From Pseudarcicella hirudinis (lineage in GTDB: Bacteria > Bacteroidota > Bacteroidia > Cytophagales > Spirosomataceae), in contig NZ_FOXH01000021.1 of assembly GCF_900115665.1 (NCBI RefSeq), positions 1 to 64,000 on the forward strand: DNA of 64,000 bases. The letters run 5' to 3'. Below are positions 1-9,422 of this stretch, piece after piece (positions within the stretch are counted from its first letter, which is position 1; each line of letters starts with the position of its first letter). Both the position numbers and the translations under genes were made by a program. The notes beneath the pieces are model-generated. The model saw nothing but the letters and a program-made list of their open reading frames with translations, was not told the DNA's origin and did not search any database.

Positions 1-1386
1 ATACAAGTGCCATTGCTGACAGTTATGTTATAAGTCCCGGAGGATAAACTACTAAACGTCGGACTCGACTGATAGTTACCACCATCTAGGCTGTAAGTCA
101 AGCCTGTTGCTGTCGGAGATGTTATGGTTATACTGCCTGTGGCTATATTACAGCTTGGTTGAGTAACAGTTGCCTTTACTGAATCAGGTGTTACTGGTTG
201 ACTATTGATTGTCACACTCACAGACGAGCTGGTACAAGTGCCATTACTGACAGTTATGTTATAAGTTCCTGAGGATAAACTACTAAACGTCGGACTCGAC
301 TGATAAGTACGGCCATCTAAGCTGTAAGTCAAGTCTATACCTGTCGGAGAAGTTACGGTTATACTGCCGGTCGCTACATTACAGGTTGGTTGAGTAACTG
401 TTGCCTTTACTGAATCAGGTGTTACTGGTTGACTATTTATTGTCACACTTACAGATGAACTGGTACAAGTGCCATTGCTGACAGTTATGTTATAAGTTCC
501 TGGCAATAAACTACTAAACGTCGGACTCGACTGATAAGTACGGCTATCTAAGCTGTAAGTCAAGTCTATACCTGTCGGAGAAGTTACGGTTATACTGCCT
601 GTCGCTACATTACAGGTTGGTTGAGTAACTGTTGCCTTTACTGAATCAGGTGTGGCAGGTTGACTATTGATCGTCACACTTACAGATGAATTGGTACAAG
701 TACCATTGCTGACAGTTATGTTATAAGTTCCTGACGCTAAGCCACTAAACGTCGGACTCGACTGATAGTTACCACCATTTAGGCCGTAGGTTAAACCTGA
801 TCCTGTTGGAGATGTTACGGTTATACTGCCAGTTGCTACAGTACAGCTTGGTTGAGTGACAGTTGCCTTTACTGAATCAGGTGTGGTAGGCTGACTGTTG
901 ATCGTCACACTTACAGATGAACTGGTACAAGTGCCATTACTGACAGTTATGTTATAAGTTCCTGACGCTAAGCCACTAAACGTCGGACTCGACTGATAAG
1001 TACGGCCATCTAAGCTGTAAGTCAAGTCTATACCTGTCGGAGATGTTACGGTTATACTGCCGGTCGCTACATTACAGCTGGGTTGAGTCACTGTTGCCTT
1101 TACTGAATCAGGTGTGGCAGGTTGACTATTGATTGTCACACTTATAGACGAGCTGGTACAAGTACCATTACTTACTGTTATGTTATAAGTTCCTGACGCT
1201 AAACCACTAAACGTCGGACTTGACTGATAAGTACGACCATCAAGGCTGTAAGTCAAGCCAGTTCCTGTTGGAGAAGTTACAGTTATACTGCCAGTCGCCA
1301 CATTACAGGTTGGTTGAATAACGGTCGCCTTTACTGAATCAGGTGTGGCAGGCTGACTGTTGATAACCACCGTGCTTGTATTAGGG
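1..1386 (-). repeat. 231-bp in-frame tandem repeat array (six near-identical units plus one divergent)
   Basis: A marker string, cgtcggact, recurs at 57, 288, 519, 750, 981 and 1212, exactly 231 bp (77 codons) apart each time. Two adjacent units compared by eye (241-471 and 472-702) differ at about 13 of 231 positions. A seventh, clearly diverged unit of similar layout lies at about 1387-1585. The array runs off the left edge, so the total copy number is unknown. Each unit carries two cysteines, in PSCN/PTCN and NGTCTS, which could form a disulfide per domain. Confidence 0.95.
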
Positions 1387-4300
1387 GAACACGCTGTTCC
1401 ACTACGAACGTAAACCGTATAAGTACCTGGTGATAGATTGACAAAACTTGTACTGTTTTGATAATTGATGCCATCTATACTATATTCCAATTCTGTTCCG
1501 GCAGGACTTGTTACCTCTATCACTCCTGTAGCCTTAGCACAAGTCGGTTGAATTACTGCTGTTGTTACGGAAGTAACATATTGCTCGGTGGTAAAGGCTT
1601 TTGATGCTCTCGCAATTTCCACCCCGCTATTTGGACATGCCACTCCATTACAGGTAAAAGCACTTGTAGCCTGTCGCACTAGTATTGCAGAAACGTTATT
1701 ATTGCAAGAGCCTGTATTTGCTCTGACCTTAAAGCTGGCATCTAACGAGGTACCAGCTGCCACTCCAGATTGTAATGCTACCTTTACCAGGGTTGTTCCT
1801 CCAGCACCCGAACTTATTGTCGCTGTACAACTACTGCAGTTATTACCTCCTACAAAACTATCAGCTACATAGGACAAGCAAGCAGGTAGCGTATAGATCG
1901 CTGTATCTCCGGGTTGTGTTGCAACCTCAATGGGTGTATTAGAAATATTTAATATAGATGTTTGTCCACAGACTATGTTTGGCGAACTAAAATCTAACAC
2001 CATACCGGCCCCGCCTGTAGTAGATGCCCCTGTCACATCAATTCCTGCGGTAGATACTCTGCTGCCATCTCCTATGGCCGGGGAACCACAGGGTTGTTTC
2101 CCATAGGTGTTAAAACTTAATACCGACCCTGAGCTTATTCCGCAAACTGCCTGAAACCGTATTTTTATTTTGGCTTGACGACCTGCTGTACCGGGATTTA
2201 TAACAGTTCCCGCTATCCCCTTACTACCGATACTTGTATGAGCAGTCAGATCTATTTTATATCCACCTCCCGAAACAGGAGTCAATGATGCATTTTGGTA
2301 ATCACCGCTACCCAGGGGGTATTCTACCTGTATAGGTGTATCCAATATTATTCCTGTCGGCGGAAAAACATTTACATAAGGGCTTATCAGGTTTCCTGCC
2401 TGTGCACTATTTACCACTACCAAAACACTATCAGCAGTACATAGGTTCATACTGCCACCCGCAGCAGGCTGACGCAGAATACTCATTTGTACCTGACTTG
2501 GATTAGGAATCACTTTCAAATATTTTTGCGGAGCAGCGCATGAATAACCTGTCAAAGGGTCCGGATCCGGATAACCTGTACAATTCCAGCCAGCTTTGAA
2601 TAAAATACTATCCGGCAAACAACTGCTATACTTAAAATATACCCTTGCCTGTTGAACTGCTCCGGAAGCTAAACCTGTCGCACTTATTTTATACCATTTG
2701 TCAGTCACATTATAATCGCTGGCTGTTAATTTTATGTTATCCGGTTTTAGTACTACACTATCTATACTGACACCTCCCGTACCTGCAGCCTTTTCAAGTG
2801 CCATCCATACATATGGAGCGATAACCGTACTCGGGTTATTGATCTGCACATCCCAGTATTGCTGTGATAATACCCCCTGAACAACTCCGGTATTATTCTG
2901 CACCGCTATTGCCGGACGTGCGGTTCCAACAACACTCAAAGCAGTTGTATTCGTAAGTTGTGTTGAAATTGTGGGTACAATAGGATTAGGAGAATCATAG
3001 AGAAAATCTTTCCCAAAATACTGATATCCTACACTTAAAGATTTGGAAACACTACCTGCCTGACAGTCTGATTTTACATAGAAAATAAGTCTCATATCAT
3101 CAGCAACATTTGTAAAATTACTTGGTTTCCATGTACCGGGATTTATAAATATAAGTTGATTTCCACGAATGATTGGCGTTATTCCCCCTGCAAAACCTCT
3201 TAAAATACCATACTTATTAGGATAATATGAATAAGAATACATAGACGTAACTGAATTGTCATATGATACACCTAACGGTAAAGTAATGATGATTGAATCA
3301 ATAGACATTTTAGGTCTATATTCATTGGGAAATGGTTGTAATGCAGAGTTATGTCTAAATTCATACGATGTATACAAACCAGCGTTATTACAACCCGACA
3401 ATACTCCATTATTCGAATAAGATCCTAATCCTTGTGGATTCCTAATAATTCCAAGAAAATATATAGGTGGAACAAGCCGTAGGCAATGTACAATATTGCC
3501 TGCTGTGATATTATAAAAATACGATAAACCATTAGGAGCTGGAAGTGCTGTTGCTCCATATAATAAATTATTGTTTGCATTGGTAACTTGATATGACATA
3601 TTTACCCAAACACTATCCCCTGGATTAATCGTGGAAGGAATGCCATTCGTACCCAACAAAGGGGTTAAATCCCAAGTCCATATACTCAAAGTACTGTTAT
3701 CAGATCTTGTTGGCACCATCGAAATAGGCACATCAATAACTATATTACTAGCTACTGCTTTAAAGTGAAAGGTTCCTGTTCCATTGATAAACTTCATTAC
3801 ATCTGCGGAACCTGCTTTATCAAATTGTATACTGTAAAACAAATCCCTATGTACAACTGCACCCTCAATTGCGGAAGAAGTGATTTTTACGGTATCGTAT
3901 ACTGTAACGGTTTGTAGGCTTAGAGCAGGTAAACTTGAAGGTGAAACTTTAGTGGTCATTTTATCATCTGTCCAACCTAATGACAATCTTTCTACAGTTA
4001 CTCTTTTATTAGACATTCCATCCGGGCAGGGAGTTTCACAAATGGCTTTTGTACTAAGAGTTCCACAAAACAATTTATCAATGGCCCCACAAGCCCTATC
4101 AGCTATATATGTAATCGTATAAGGAATGGGTAAAACTTGAGCGCCTCTAGAACAATCATAAATCAGATCCAAACCAAAATCCATTGCCAGTTTATCAAGC
4201 GCTGCTATAGAAGCCCCTGGCCCCTTCGCTTTTATATGTAGTTTATTTCCTACAACACTAATTGTAGTTGTTGTATCTCCACGATAGGTAGCATTACCAG

Positions 4301-5915
4301 CATAAGTAACCCCGCTTGGTAAAGTCAATACTACTTCTATACTATCTGTTGGCCTAAGACCTAAAGGAATATAGGTTTGAGAAATAGAAACATTAACATT
4401 AAAGGGTGTGTTACCATAAATCTGGCCGGGAATCGTTTGACTCGAAGTTTGGCAACAAAAAGAATATGTACTACCACCTCTACCATTTAACATCTGAGTG
4501 CTAGTGACGGTACTGCTACACATACTAGTATAACTTAATGTAGAAGCTAATTGGTCTTGACCATAAGTCTTTCTTGGACAAGAAACAGTATCAGGAATAT
4601 AAATACGATTAAGGTAAATTGTGAAGCTTTTACCTGGTGCCAGATCGTCATATTGCCCGTCACCATCAAGATCATCCAAACCGGTTCCAACGCCATCGGG
4701 GTCACTGGTAAATTGATTTACATTTAAACCAAAAGGCGCTGATGTTGTTCCTGCTGTAGCTATATTCATTGTAATACCAACTCCTGGTTCACCATTGATA
4801 CTAAAATTTCCTAATTTCTGTCCATTATCCAATCCTTTATAAGAAGGTGATGTATTATTATTCGTCATGCCCACAGTTGTCGTAATATTATAAGCTGCTC
4901 CGGCATTTCCACCTGTTCCATTGTTTGTATATACTACTTTAGAAACTCCCGGTGTACATGCCCCTTCCGGGGTTACATCTGAAGATACTACACTGATATT
5001 TGGTACACCATTAGCCATGGTTATTATACTCGTACCTGTGGCGGACTGACATATAGATTTATCTGTTCTCCCCCAGCCTGCCCAATAACTGGTATTGGCA
5101 TTGCACTTTATTATTTTGATAGGTTCACTGATTACCACAGTTTCACCATTACAAAGTAAATTATTACCTCCAAAAAGTGTAGCTCCGGATATTTTATAAA
5201 AAAGGGTATCTCCATTTGTTCGATACGGACTAAAACTTGTACCGTTGGCTATAATGGCATTATTTGTCGTATTAACAATACCTCCGTTGGCATACACTAC
5301 ATAATAACGTAAGGTATCTAAGCAGCCGTTTCCGCCGTTAGTAACTGTAGTGGTGCGGGTGTAAGTATTGTTTAAGAATGCCCCCGTAACTGCCACAGGC
5401 GGACTCATACTAAGCGCCGGTGCCAGTAAATTATAAGAATTACTGGCTGATACCGCTTTGACGGGTGCAGATATGACTCCACAGCCTGAAGCTACTTTTA
5501 CGGTATCTTTGCCACTGGCAGCTGCTCCGCAAATGGCCTGCCTGCTGATTGTAAAAGTAATATCCCCGGCCGCCGTTATCCCGTTTACTATAAATTCCGG
5601 GGCGTTTAAATTACTGATGTTGTTTTCAGTAATAGCACCACTTAACAAACTCCCGCCCGTTTTGTTTACTGAACCTGCCACATATGTAACAGATTCAGGT
5701 AAGACAATTGTTACAGTAGTATTAGTACAAATTGCACCAAAACCTATTTTTACAGTTAAATTACCAGCACCCATGCCTCGTGTCAGGCCCTGAGGTGCTG
5801 CAGGATAATTAATAACTATTTGGGCATGCAAAACATGGCTGAATATCAATAAACTTACTATTAACGTAAAACGTTTCAGTAAAAAAATGTGATTTTTTGT
5901 AGCGGTTAAATTCAT
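1..5915 (-). CDS. Giant exported surface/adhesin-like protein with SprB-like repeats (C-terminus outside window)
   Basis: The frame is open without a stop from the ATG at 5915-5913 to the window edge, giving 1971 codons in view. The N-terminus is a signal peptide: a basic start, a hydrophobic stretch [10 protein letters not shown] and a cut after VLHAQ. Residues of about 30-1430 are beta-rich, Thr/Ser/Asn/Gly-rich segments resembling the DUF11-like or Ig-like modules of Bacteroidota surface proteins, with scattered paired cysteines. From about residue 1440 come 77-residue repeats of the type [47 protein letters not shown], which look like SprB repeats of gliding and T9SS cell-surface proteins. 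By analogy a T9SS sorting domain should follow beyond the window; this is inference. The role is probably adhesion or motility at the cell surface. It is separated from its nearest upstream neighbour by a 716-bp gap, so it is probably its own transcription unit. Confidence 0.88.
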   Translation of the reverse strand, partial: [1971 protein letters not shown]

Positions 5916-6631
5916 GGGATTATGGTACTTTTATTTTATAAGGATACTCATAGCTGACTTTGCATTACTTTACAATACGGAATGATTGCAAGCGTTATTC
6001 AATATTTTTGCATGGCATTTAAATTTTATCATTCATATACTAATCACATAAATTCCATATACTGCTCTCAAAGGGCACAACAAAAACCACCTCTATTAAT
6101 TGAATAGAAGTCCATAGGCGAAACAACAAGACAATAAACAGTCCGTTATTTGCCACTCAGATCAGATGTTTTCAGGTTCAAAATAATATCAGGACACAGT
6201 GAATTACGGTCCATTTTCAGGATTTTGCTTTGTTCACAAAGTCCTGAAAGTATTTTGATGGTGGGTGTGCTATAAGATGACTCAGGATTATACGTGCGTG
6301 ACGCTAAAGTAATTTAATGCCGGGGGTTAAATTTAAAGTATTTCAATTGCGGGGATATTATGAAATAACTCTAAAGTATTTTAATTGCGGGGGGGGTATG
6401 ATATGACTCTAAAAGTGTTTTAATTACATGGGCATTATAAAAATGTGATTAACCAAAAAATAAAATTAAAAGACGGAAGTAATTTATACTGCTTAAGACT
6501 TGTCCGAATGTCTTTCATTGTACTTCAGTTAATGTTTCCGCTTTATTTAATAAACCTTTATTGATTTAATATATCGTAAATCAACAATAATATAACTTAA
6601 TTGAACCTTGATCCCTTTTCTTTCAGGATTT
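5916..6631. other. 716-bp intergenic region upstream of the giant surface gene
   Basis: No credible gene is present. It holds a hairpin (TTCAGGA at 6216-6222 with TCCTGAA at 6242-6248, inner stem CTTTG/CAAAG), a 38-bp tandem repeat (6304-6447) and an AT-rich inverted repeat TTGATTTA/TAAATCAA (6561-6568/6577-6584). That inverted repeat is 48 bp past the stop of the GNAT gene and may terminate it. The promoter and leader of the giant gene should lie in the right-to-left reading of 5916-6200, but I see no clear TAnnTTTG box there. Confidence 0.6.
6304..6447. repeat. 38-bp degenerate tandem repeat, about four units, with a G8 tract
   Basis: Units beginning CTAAAGTAATTTAATGCCGG (6304), TTAAAGTATTTCAATTGCGG (6333), CTAAAGTATTTTAATTGCGG (6371) and CTAAAAGTGTTTTAATTACA (6409) share the core TAAAGTATTT-AATTGCGGGG followed by TATTATGA-like sequence. 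The last three start 38 bp apart. The third contains eight consecutive G (6389-6396). It is not inside any convincing reading frame. Confidence 0.75.
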
Positions 6632-7144
6632 TCACAATATATCATTATCAGGAACTATGCCAATTACTTCCATACCTGCCTTCCTGTAAAGCTGTATTGC
6701 TGGATAATTATTATGTAAAACCTTTAAATCTACATATTGAGCACCCCTTTTCTGAAATTCGGAAAAAACAGTCCAAAGCAAAACTTCAGCAAGCCCTTCC
6801 CTTCTTCTACGCGGGTGAATCACTATATCCTTGATAAAAGAACTCGTCCAGCATTGTGCAAAACCAACTATGCCCTCATCATCATAAAGTACAAAACAAA
6901 GTGCCGGATCAAACTCTTCATCCAAACGTAAAGTATTCCACCAATCTTCCAATGAAGCGACATTACCCTCTCCGTTTTGATAACTCAAAGTCAAAAGCTC
7001 ATGCGCTTCTCCAATTAAATCATCATTAAAATCCTTTTTTCTTACTTCATCTGGCAATAACTGTGCCACAAATATTATTTCTTTCAAATGCTTACGCATA
7101 CGGAGAACAGGACTCAAAGAATCATATTGTTCAGATATCATCAT
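6632..7144 (-). CDS. GNAT-family N-acetyltransferase
   Basis: A single GNAT fold of 170 residues from the ATG at 7144. The open frame extends to a TTG at 7204, but the two adjacent ATG codons (7144, 7141) give the usual GNAT length, so I prefer them. The acetyl-CoA-binding motif A is visible as DIVIHPRRRREGLAEVLL, after strands LCFVLYDDEGIVGFAQ, and motif B as VLHNNYPAIQLYRKAGM near the C-terminus. These are the strongest signatures of the family. The substrate cannot be inferred. It probably acts in the cytoplasm, since there is no signal peptide. It ends about 130 bp downstream of the DUF2147 terminator hairpin, so it is probably transcribed separately from 7278-7712. Confidence 0.85.
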   Translation of the reverse strand: MMISEQYDSLSPVLRMRKHLKEIIFVAQLLPDEVRKKDFNDDLIGEAHELLTLSYQNGEGNVASLEDWWNTLRLDEEFDPALCFVLYDDEGIVGFAQCWTSSFIKDIVIHPRRRREGLAEVLLWTVFSEFQKRGAQYVDLKVLHNNYPAIQLYRKAGMEVIGIVPDNDIL

Positions 7145-7252
7145 TAAAAATGTGTTTTTGTTAAATAAAGCTATTTTCCATCTATCAATCTCCGGGCTCT
7201 TCAAGTCAGTTTTTATGTTCTGTACGCCGTAATATTTTTAATGCAAAACGAA

Positions 7253-7275
7253 AGGCCGGCTTTAATAGCCGGCCT
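7253..7275 (-). terminator. Hairpin terminator after the DUF2147 gene
   Basis: Perfect 9-bp GC-rich stem AGGCCGGCT (7253-7261) / AGCCGGCCT (7267-7275), loop TTAAT. On the minus strand it is followed by a T-rich tract, and it starts 3 bp past the DUF2147 stop. Confidence 0.85.
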
Positions 7276-7277
7276 GT

Positions 7278-7712
7278 TTAATCAGTTACTCTTGTAAATG
7301 TTACCGTTTTGCCAAATATCGGACTCCCTATGTAACCTCTCAAGTCGAGGGTATTCTTATTTTTGAGTGTCATCTTTCCGGCATAGGAATTCCCATCTCT
7401 GGGATTATAAATTTTCCCTTCAATCCAGCTGTTTTTTCCTGCAAACCGGAAGTTTTTCAGAATGTTCAATCCCATTACAGGCTTCTTTCTGTCTTCCTCG
7501 TCAGGGTTTTTCGAGTCAAGTGCCGGATTTCCATCTGCCGGATGGTTTTTAATCCATACTATTTTTCCAAAATAACTTTCCCCGGATTTATAAATCTGAA
7601 TTTTTGAGTCTTTTTCCTGATTAAACCAGGTTCCGAGTATGCCGTTACTATCCTGCGCAAAGGTCAAATCCGAATAAAAAAGACATAAAATTCCTAAAAA
7701 TAATATTCTCAT
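7278..7712 (-). CDS. DUF2147 family exported protein
   Basis: 144 residues with an N-terminal signal peptide (hydrophobic 2-18, cut after TFAQ). The mature part matches DUF2147 (PF09917): opening GTWFNQEKDSKIQIYKSG, then YFGKIVWIKN, NPALDSKNPDEEDRKKPVMG, IYNPRDGNSYAGKM, and a closing LRGYIGSPIFGKTVTFTR. The predicted location is the periplasm. The family's molecular function is not established; small beta-barrel folds of this type are assumed to bind ligands. The gene lies 26 bp downstream of the PAP2 phosphatase gene on the same strand, and the two may be co-transcribed, with trpS further upstream. Confidence 0.85.
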   Translation of the reverse strand: MRILFLGILCLFYSDLTFAQDSNGILGTWFNQEKDSKIQIYKSGESYFGKIVWIKNHPADGNPALDSKNPDEEDRKKPVMGLNILKNFRFAGKNSWIEGKIYNPRDGNSYAGKMTLKNKNTLDLRGYIGSPIFGKTVTFTRVTD

Positions 7713-7738
7713 GAATTAATAAAGGAGGTAATCAATCT

Positions 7739-8287
7739 TTAATCTGTAAAACGAAGATATACTTTATAGCATATCCATGAGGCCAGTATTCCTAATAAAG
7801 CCCCAACCAGAACATCAATCGGATAATGAACTCCGAGATAAATCCGGCTATAAGAAACTACCGCAGCCCAAACGAAAAACCAGACTACAGCTTTAATCTT
7901 TTGTCCGAATAAAAGAAACAAACTCATCGCCAGCGAAAAAGTATTTGCTGCATGTGAAGAACAGAATCCATATTGTCCGCCACAATTTCCGACCAAATGT
8001 ACAAGATGCTGAATAGTTGGTTCATGACACGGCCGTAAACGCGCTACAAGTGGCTTTAATAATCCTGAAGCAGCCTGGTCTGAAATAGCAATGGCAGCAA
8101 TAATCATCAGTAACATCCAGATTGACTGCTTTTTATGTTTCCAGATCATCCAGCCAATGATTAAAGCATACAATGGAATCCAGGTATTTCTTCCTGAAAT
8201 CAGGGCCATTATAGGATCTATTGCATCATTGTGAAGCCCGTTTAATACTAAAAATAACTGAATATCAAGCTGTTTGATAAAATCCAT
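7739..8287 (-). CDS. PAP2-family membrane phosphatase
   Basis: 182 residues with about five or six hydrophobic segments. All three PAP2 signatures are present: K78-x6-RP (KPLVARLRP, 78-86), the middle motif as CSSHAAN (109-115) with His112 in place of the usual PSGH context, and SR-x5-H-x3-D (147-158, His154 and Asp158). Family members remove phosphate from lipid phosphates such as undecaprenyl pyrophosphate or phosphatidic acid, on the outer face of the inner membrane. The exact substrate is not readable from sequence. It starts 12 bp after the trpS stop and likely shares its transcript. Confidence 0.9.
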   Translation of the reverse strand: MDFIKQLDIQLFLVLNGLHNDAIDPIMALISGRNTWIPLYALIIGWMIWKHKKQSIWMLLMIIAAIAISDQAASGLLKPLVARLRPCHEPTIQHLVHLVGNCGGQYGFCSSHAANTFSLAMSLFLLFGQKIKAVVWFFVWAAVVSYSRIYLGVHYPIDVLVGALLGILASWICYKVYLRFTD

Positions 8288-8299
8288 CAGAATATCTGG

Positions 8300-9271
8300 T
8301 TAGAAATGAAGAGCCTTTCTTACTCTTTCCATAGTTACTTTGGCAATTTCCTCCGCTTTTTCCTCTCCAAGCTTTAATTTTGCATCCAGCTCATCAATAT
8401 TATTCATGTAATAGTTAAAAAGCTCTCTTTCTTTCGCAAAAACTCTCACCAGTACAGCATGAAGTTCCTGTTTGGCATGACCATAACCAAAACCTCCGGC
8501 AAGATATTTAGCTCTCATTGCTGCAATTTCTTCCTTATCAGCAACTAATTCATATAACTTAAATACATTACAGGTATCCGGATTTTTAGGCTCTTCAAGT
8601 GGCGTAGCATCAGTAACTATTTTCTTCACTACTTTCAAAAGCTCTTTTTCATCTAAAAATATGTCGATATAGTTCCCGTACGATTTACTCATTTTCTGTC
8701 CGTCAATTCCCGGAATTGTCATCACCGCTTCATCAATTCTGGCTTCAGGTAACACTAAAATTTCTTCTCCGTACTGGCGATTAAAAGCTCCTCCCAAATC
8801 TCTGGTCATTTCAAGATGCTGACGCTGGTCTTTTCCAACCGGAACAAGGTGTGCATCATACAGCATAATATCTGCCGCCTGTAAAACCGGATAAGTAAAA
8901 AGGCCTGCATTAACACTCCCTAATTTTTCAGATTTCTCTTTAAAACTGGTAGCATTCGCTAGCATAGGGAAAGGCGCAAAACAGCTCAGATACCACATTA
9001 ATTCCGTATGATAACCAGCCAGTTTTGACTGACGGTAAAAATAATTTTTATCAGAATCGAAACCACAGGCTAACCAGGCTGCTGCAATTGCATATGTATT
9101 TTGCTTTAATTGTTCTCCGTCTTTCAAACTTACCAAAGTATGAAGGTCTGCAATGAACAAAAAAGATTCGTTTTCCGGTTGTTTAGATAAAGCAACAGCC
9201 GGACGGATCGCGCCTAAAATATTTCCCAGATGTGGCCTGCCGCTTGCCTGAATGCCTGTTAAAATTCGCAT
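8300..9271 (-). CDS. trpS: Tryptophan--tRNA ligase
   Basis: A class I aminoacyl-tRNA synthetase of 323 residues, normal for bacterial TrpRS. It charges tRNA-Trp with tryptophan using ATP, in the cytoplasm. The HIGH-type signature is RPHLGN (12-17) in the context TGIQASGRPHLGNILGA, and the KMSKS loop is intact at 193-197 (GQKMSKSYGN). The internal motif MLYDAHLVPVGKDQRQHLE, typical of TrpRS, is also present. The ATG at 9271 is supported because the first beta strand and nucleotide loop begin immediately. It heads the minus-strand run trpS - PAP2 - DUF2147 with 12- and 26-bp gaps. Confidence 0.97.
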   Translation of the reverse strand: MRILTGIQASGRPHLGNILGAIRPAVALSKQPENESFLFIADLHTLVSLKDGEQLKQNTYAIAAAWLACGFDSDKNYFYRQSKLAGYHTELMWYLSCFAPFPMLANATSFKEKSEKLGSVNAGLFTYPVLQAADIMLYDAHLVPVGKDQRQHLEMTRDLGGAFNRQYGEEILVLPEARIDEAVMTIPGIDGQKMSKSYGNYIDIFLDEKELLKVVKKIVTDATPLEEPKNPDTCNVFKLYELVADKEEIAAMRAKYLAGGFGYGHAKQELHAVLVRVFAKERELFNYYMNNIDELDAKLKLGEEKAEEIAKVTMERVRKALHF

Positions 9272-9422
9272 TTCTATAGAATTAGATTACTGTATGAATG
9301 ACTATTTTATTATTTGATTTTACAAAAATCCACAAAATCCTTCAATCCTTCAAATCAAGATTGATACATTTTGAGTAATTTCACGAATCAGTCATCAGAA
9401 AACCAGATATTATTGTCTAATT

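Noticed and set aside
1-1386. CRISPR-like regular repeats
   Set aside because: The period is 231 bp, every unit is fully coding in one frame, and there are no short repeats with unique spacers.
1588-5793. Plus-strand open frames at 1588-1872, 3880-4122 and 5458-5793
   Set aside because: They are antisense shadows of the long minus-strand surface protein, whose frame stays open over the whole region and starts with a signal peptide.
6601-6931. Plus-strand frames overlapping the GNAT gene
   Set aside because: They lack family features and overlap the minus-strand GNAT motifs, which are clear.
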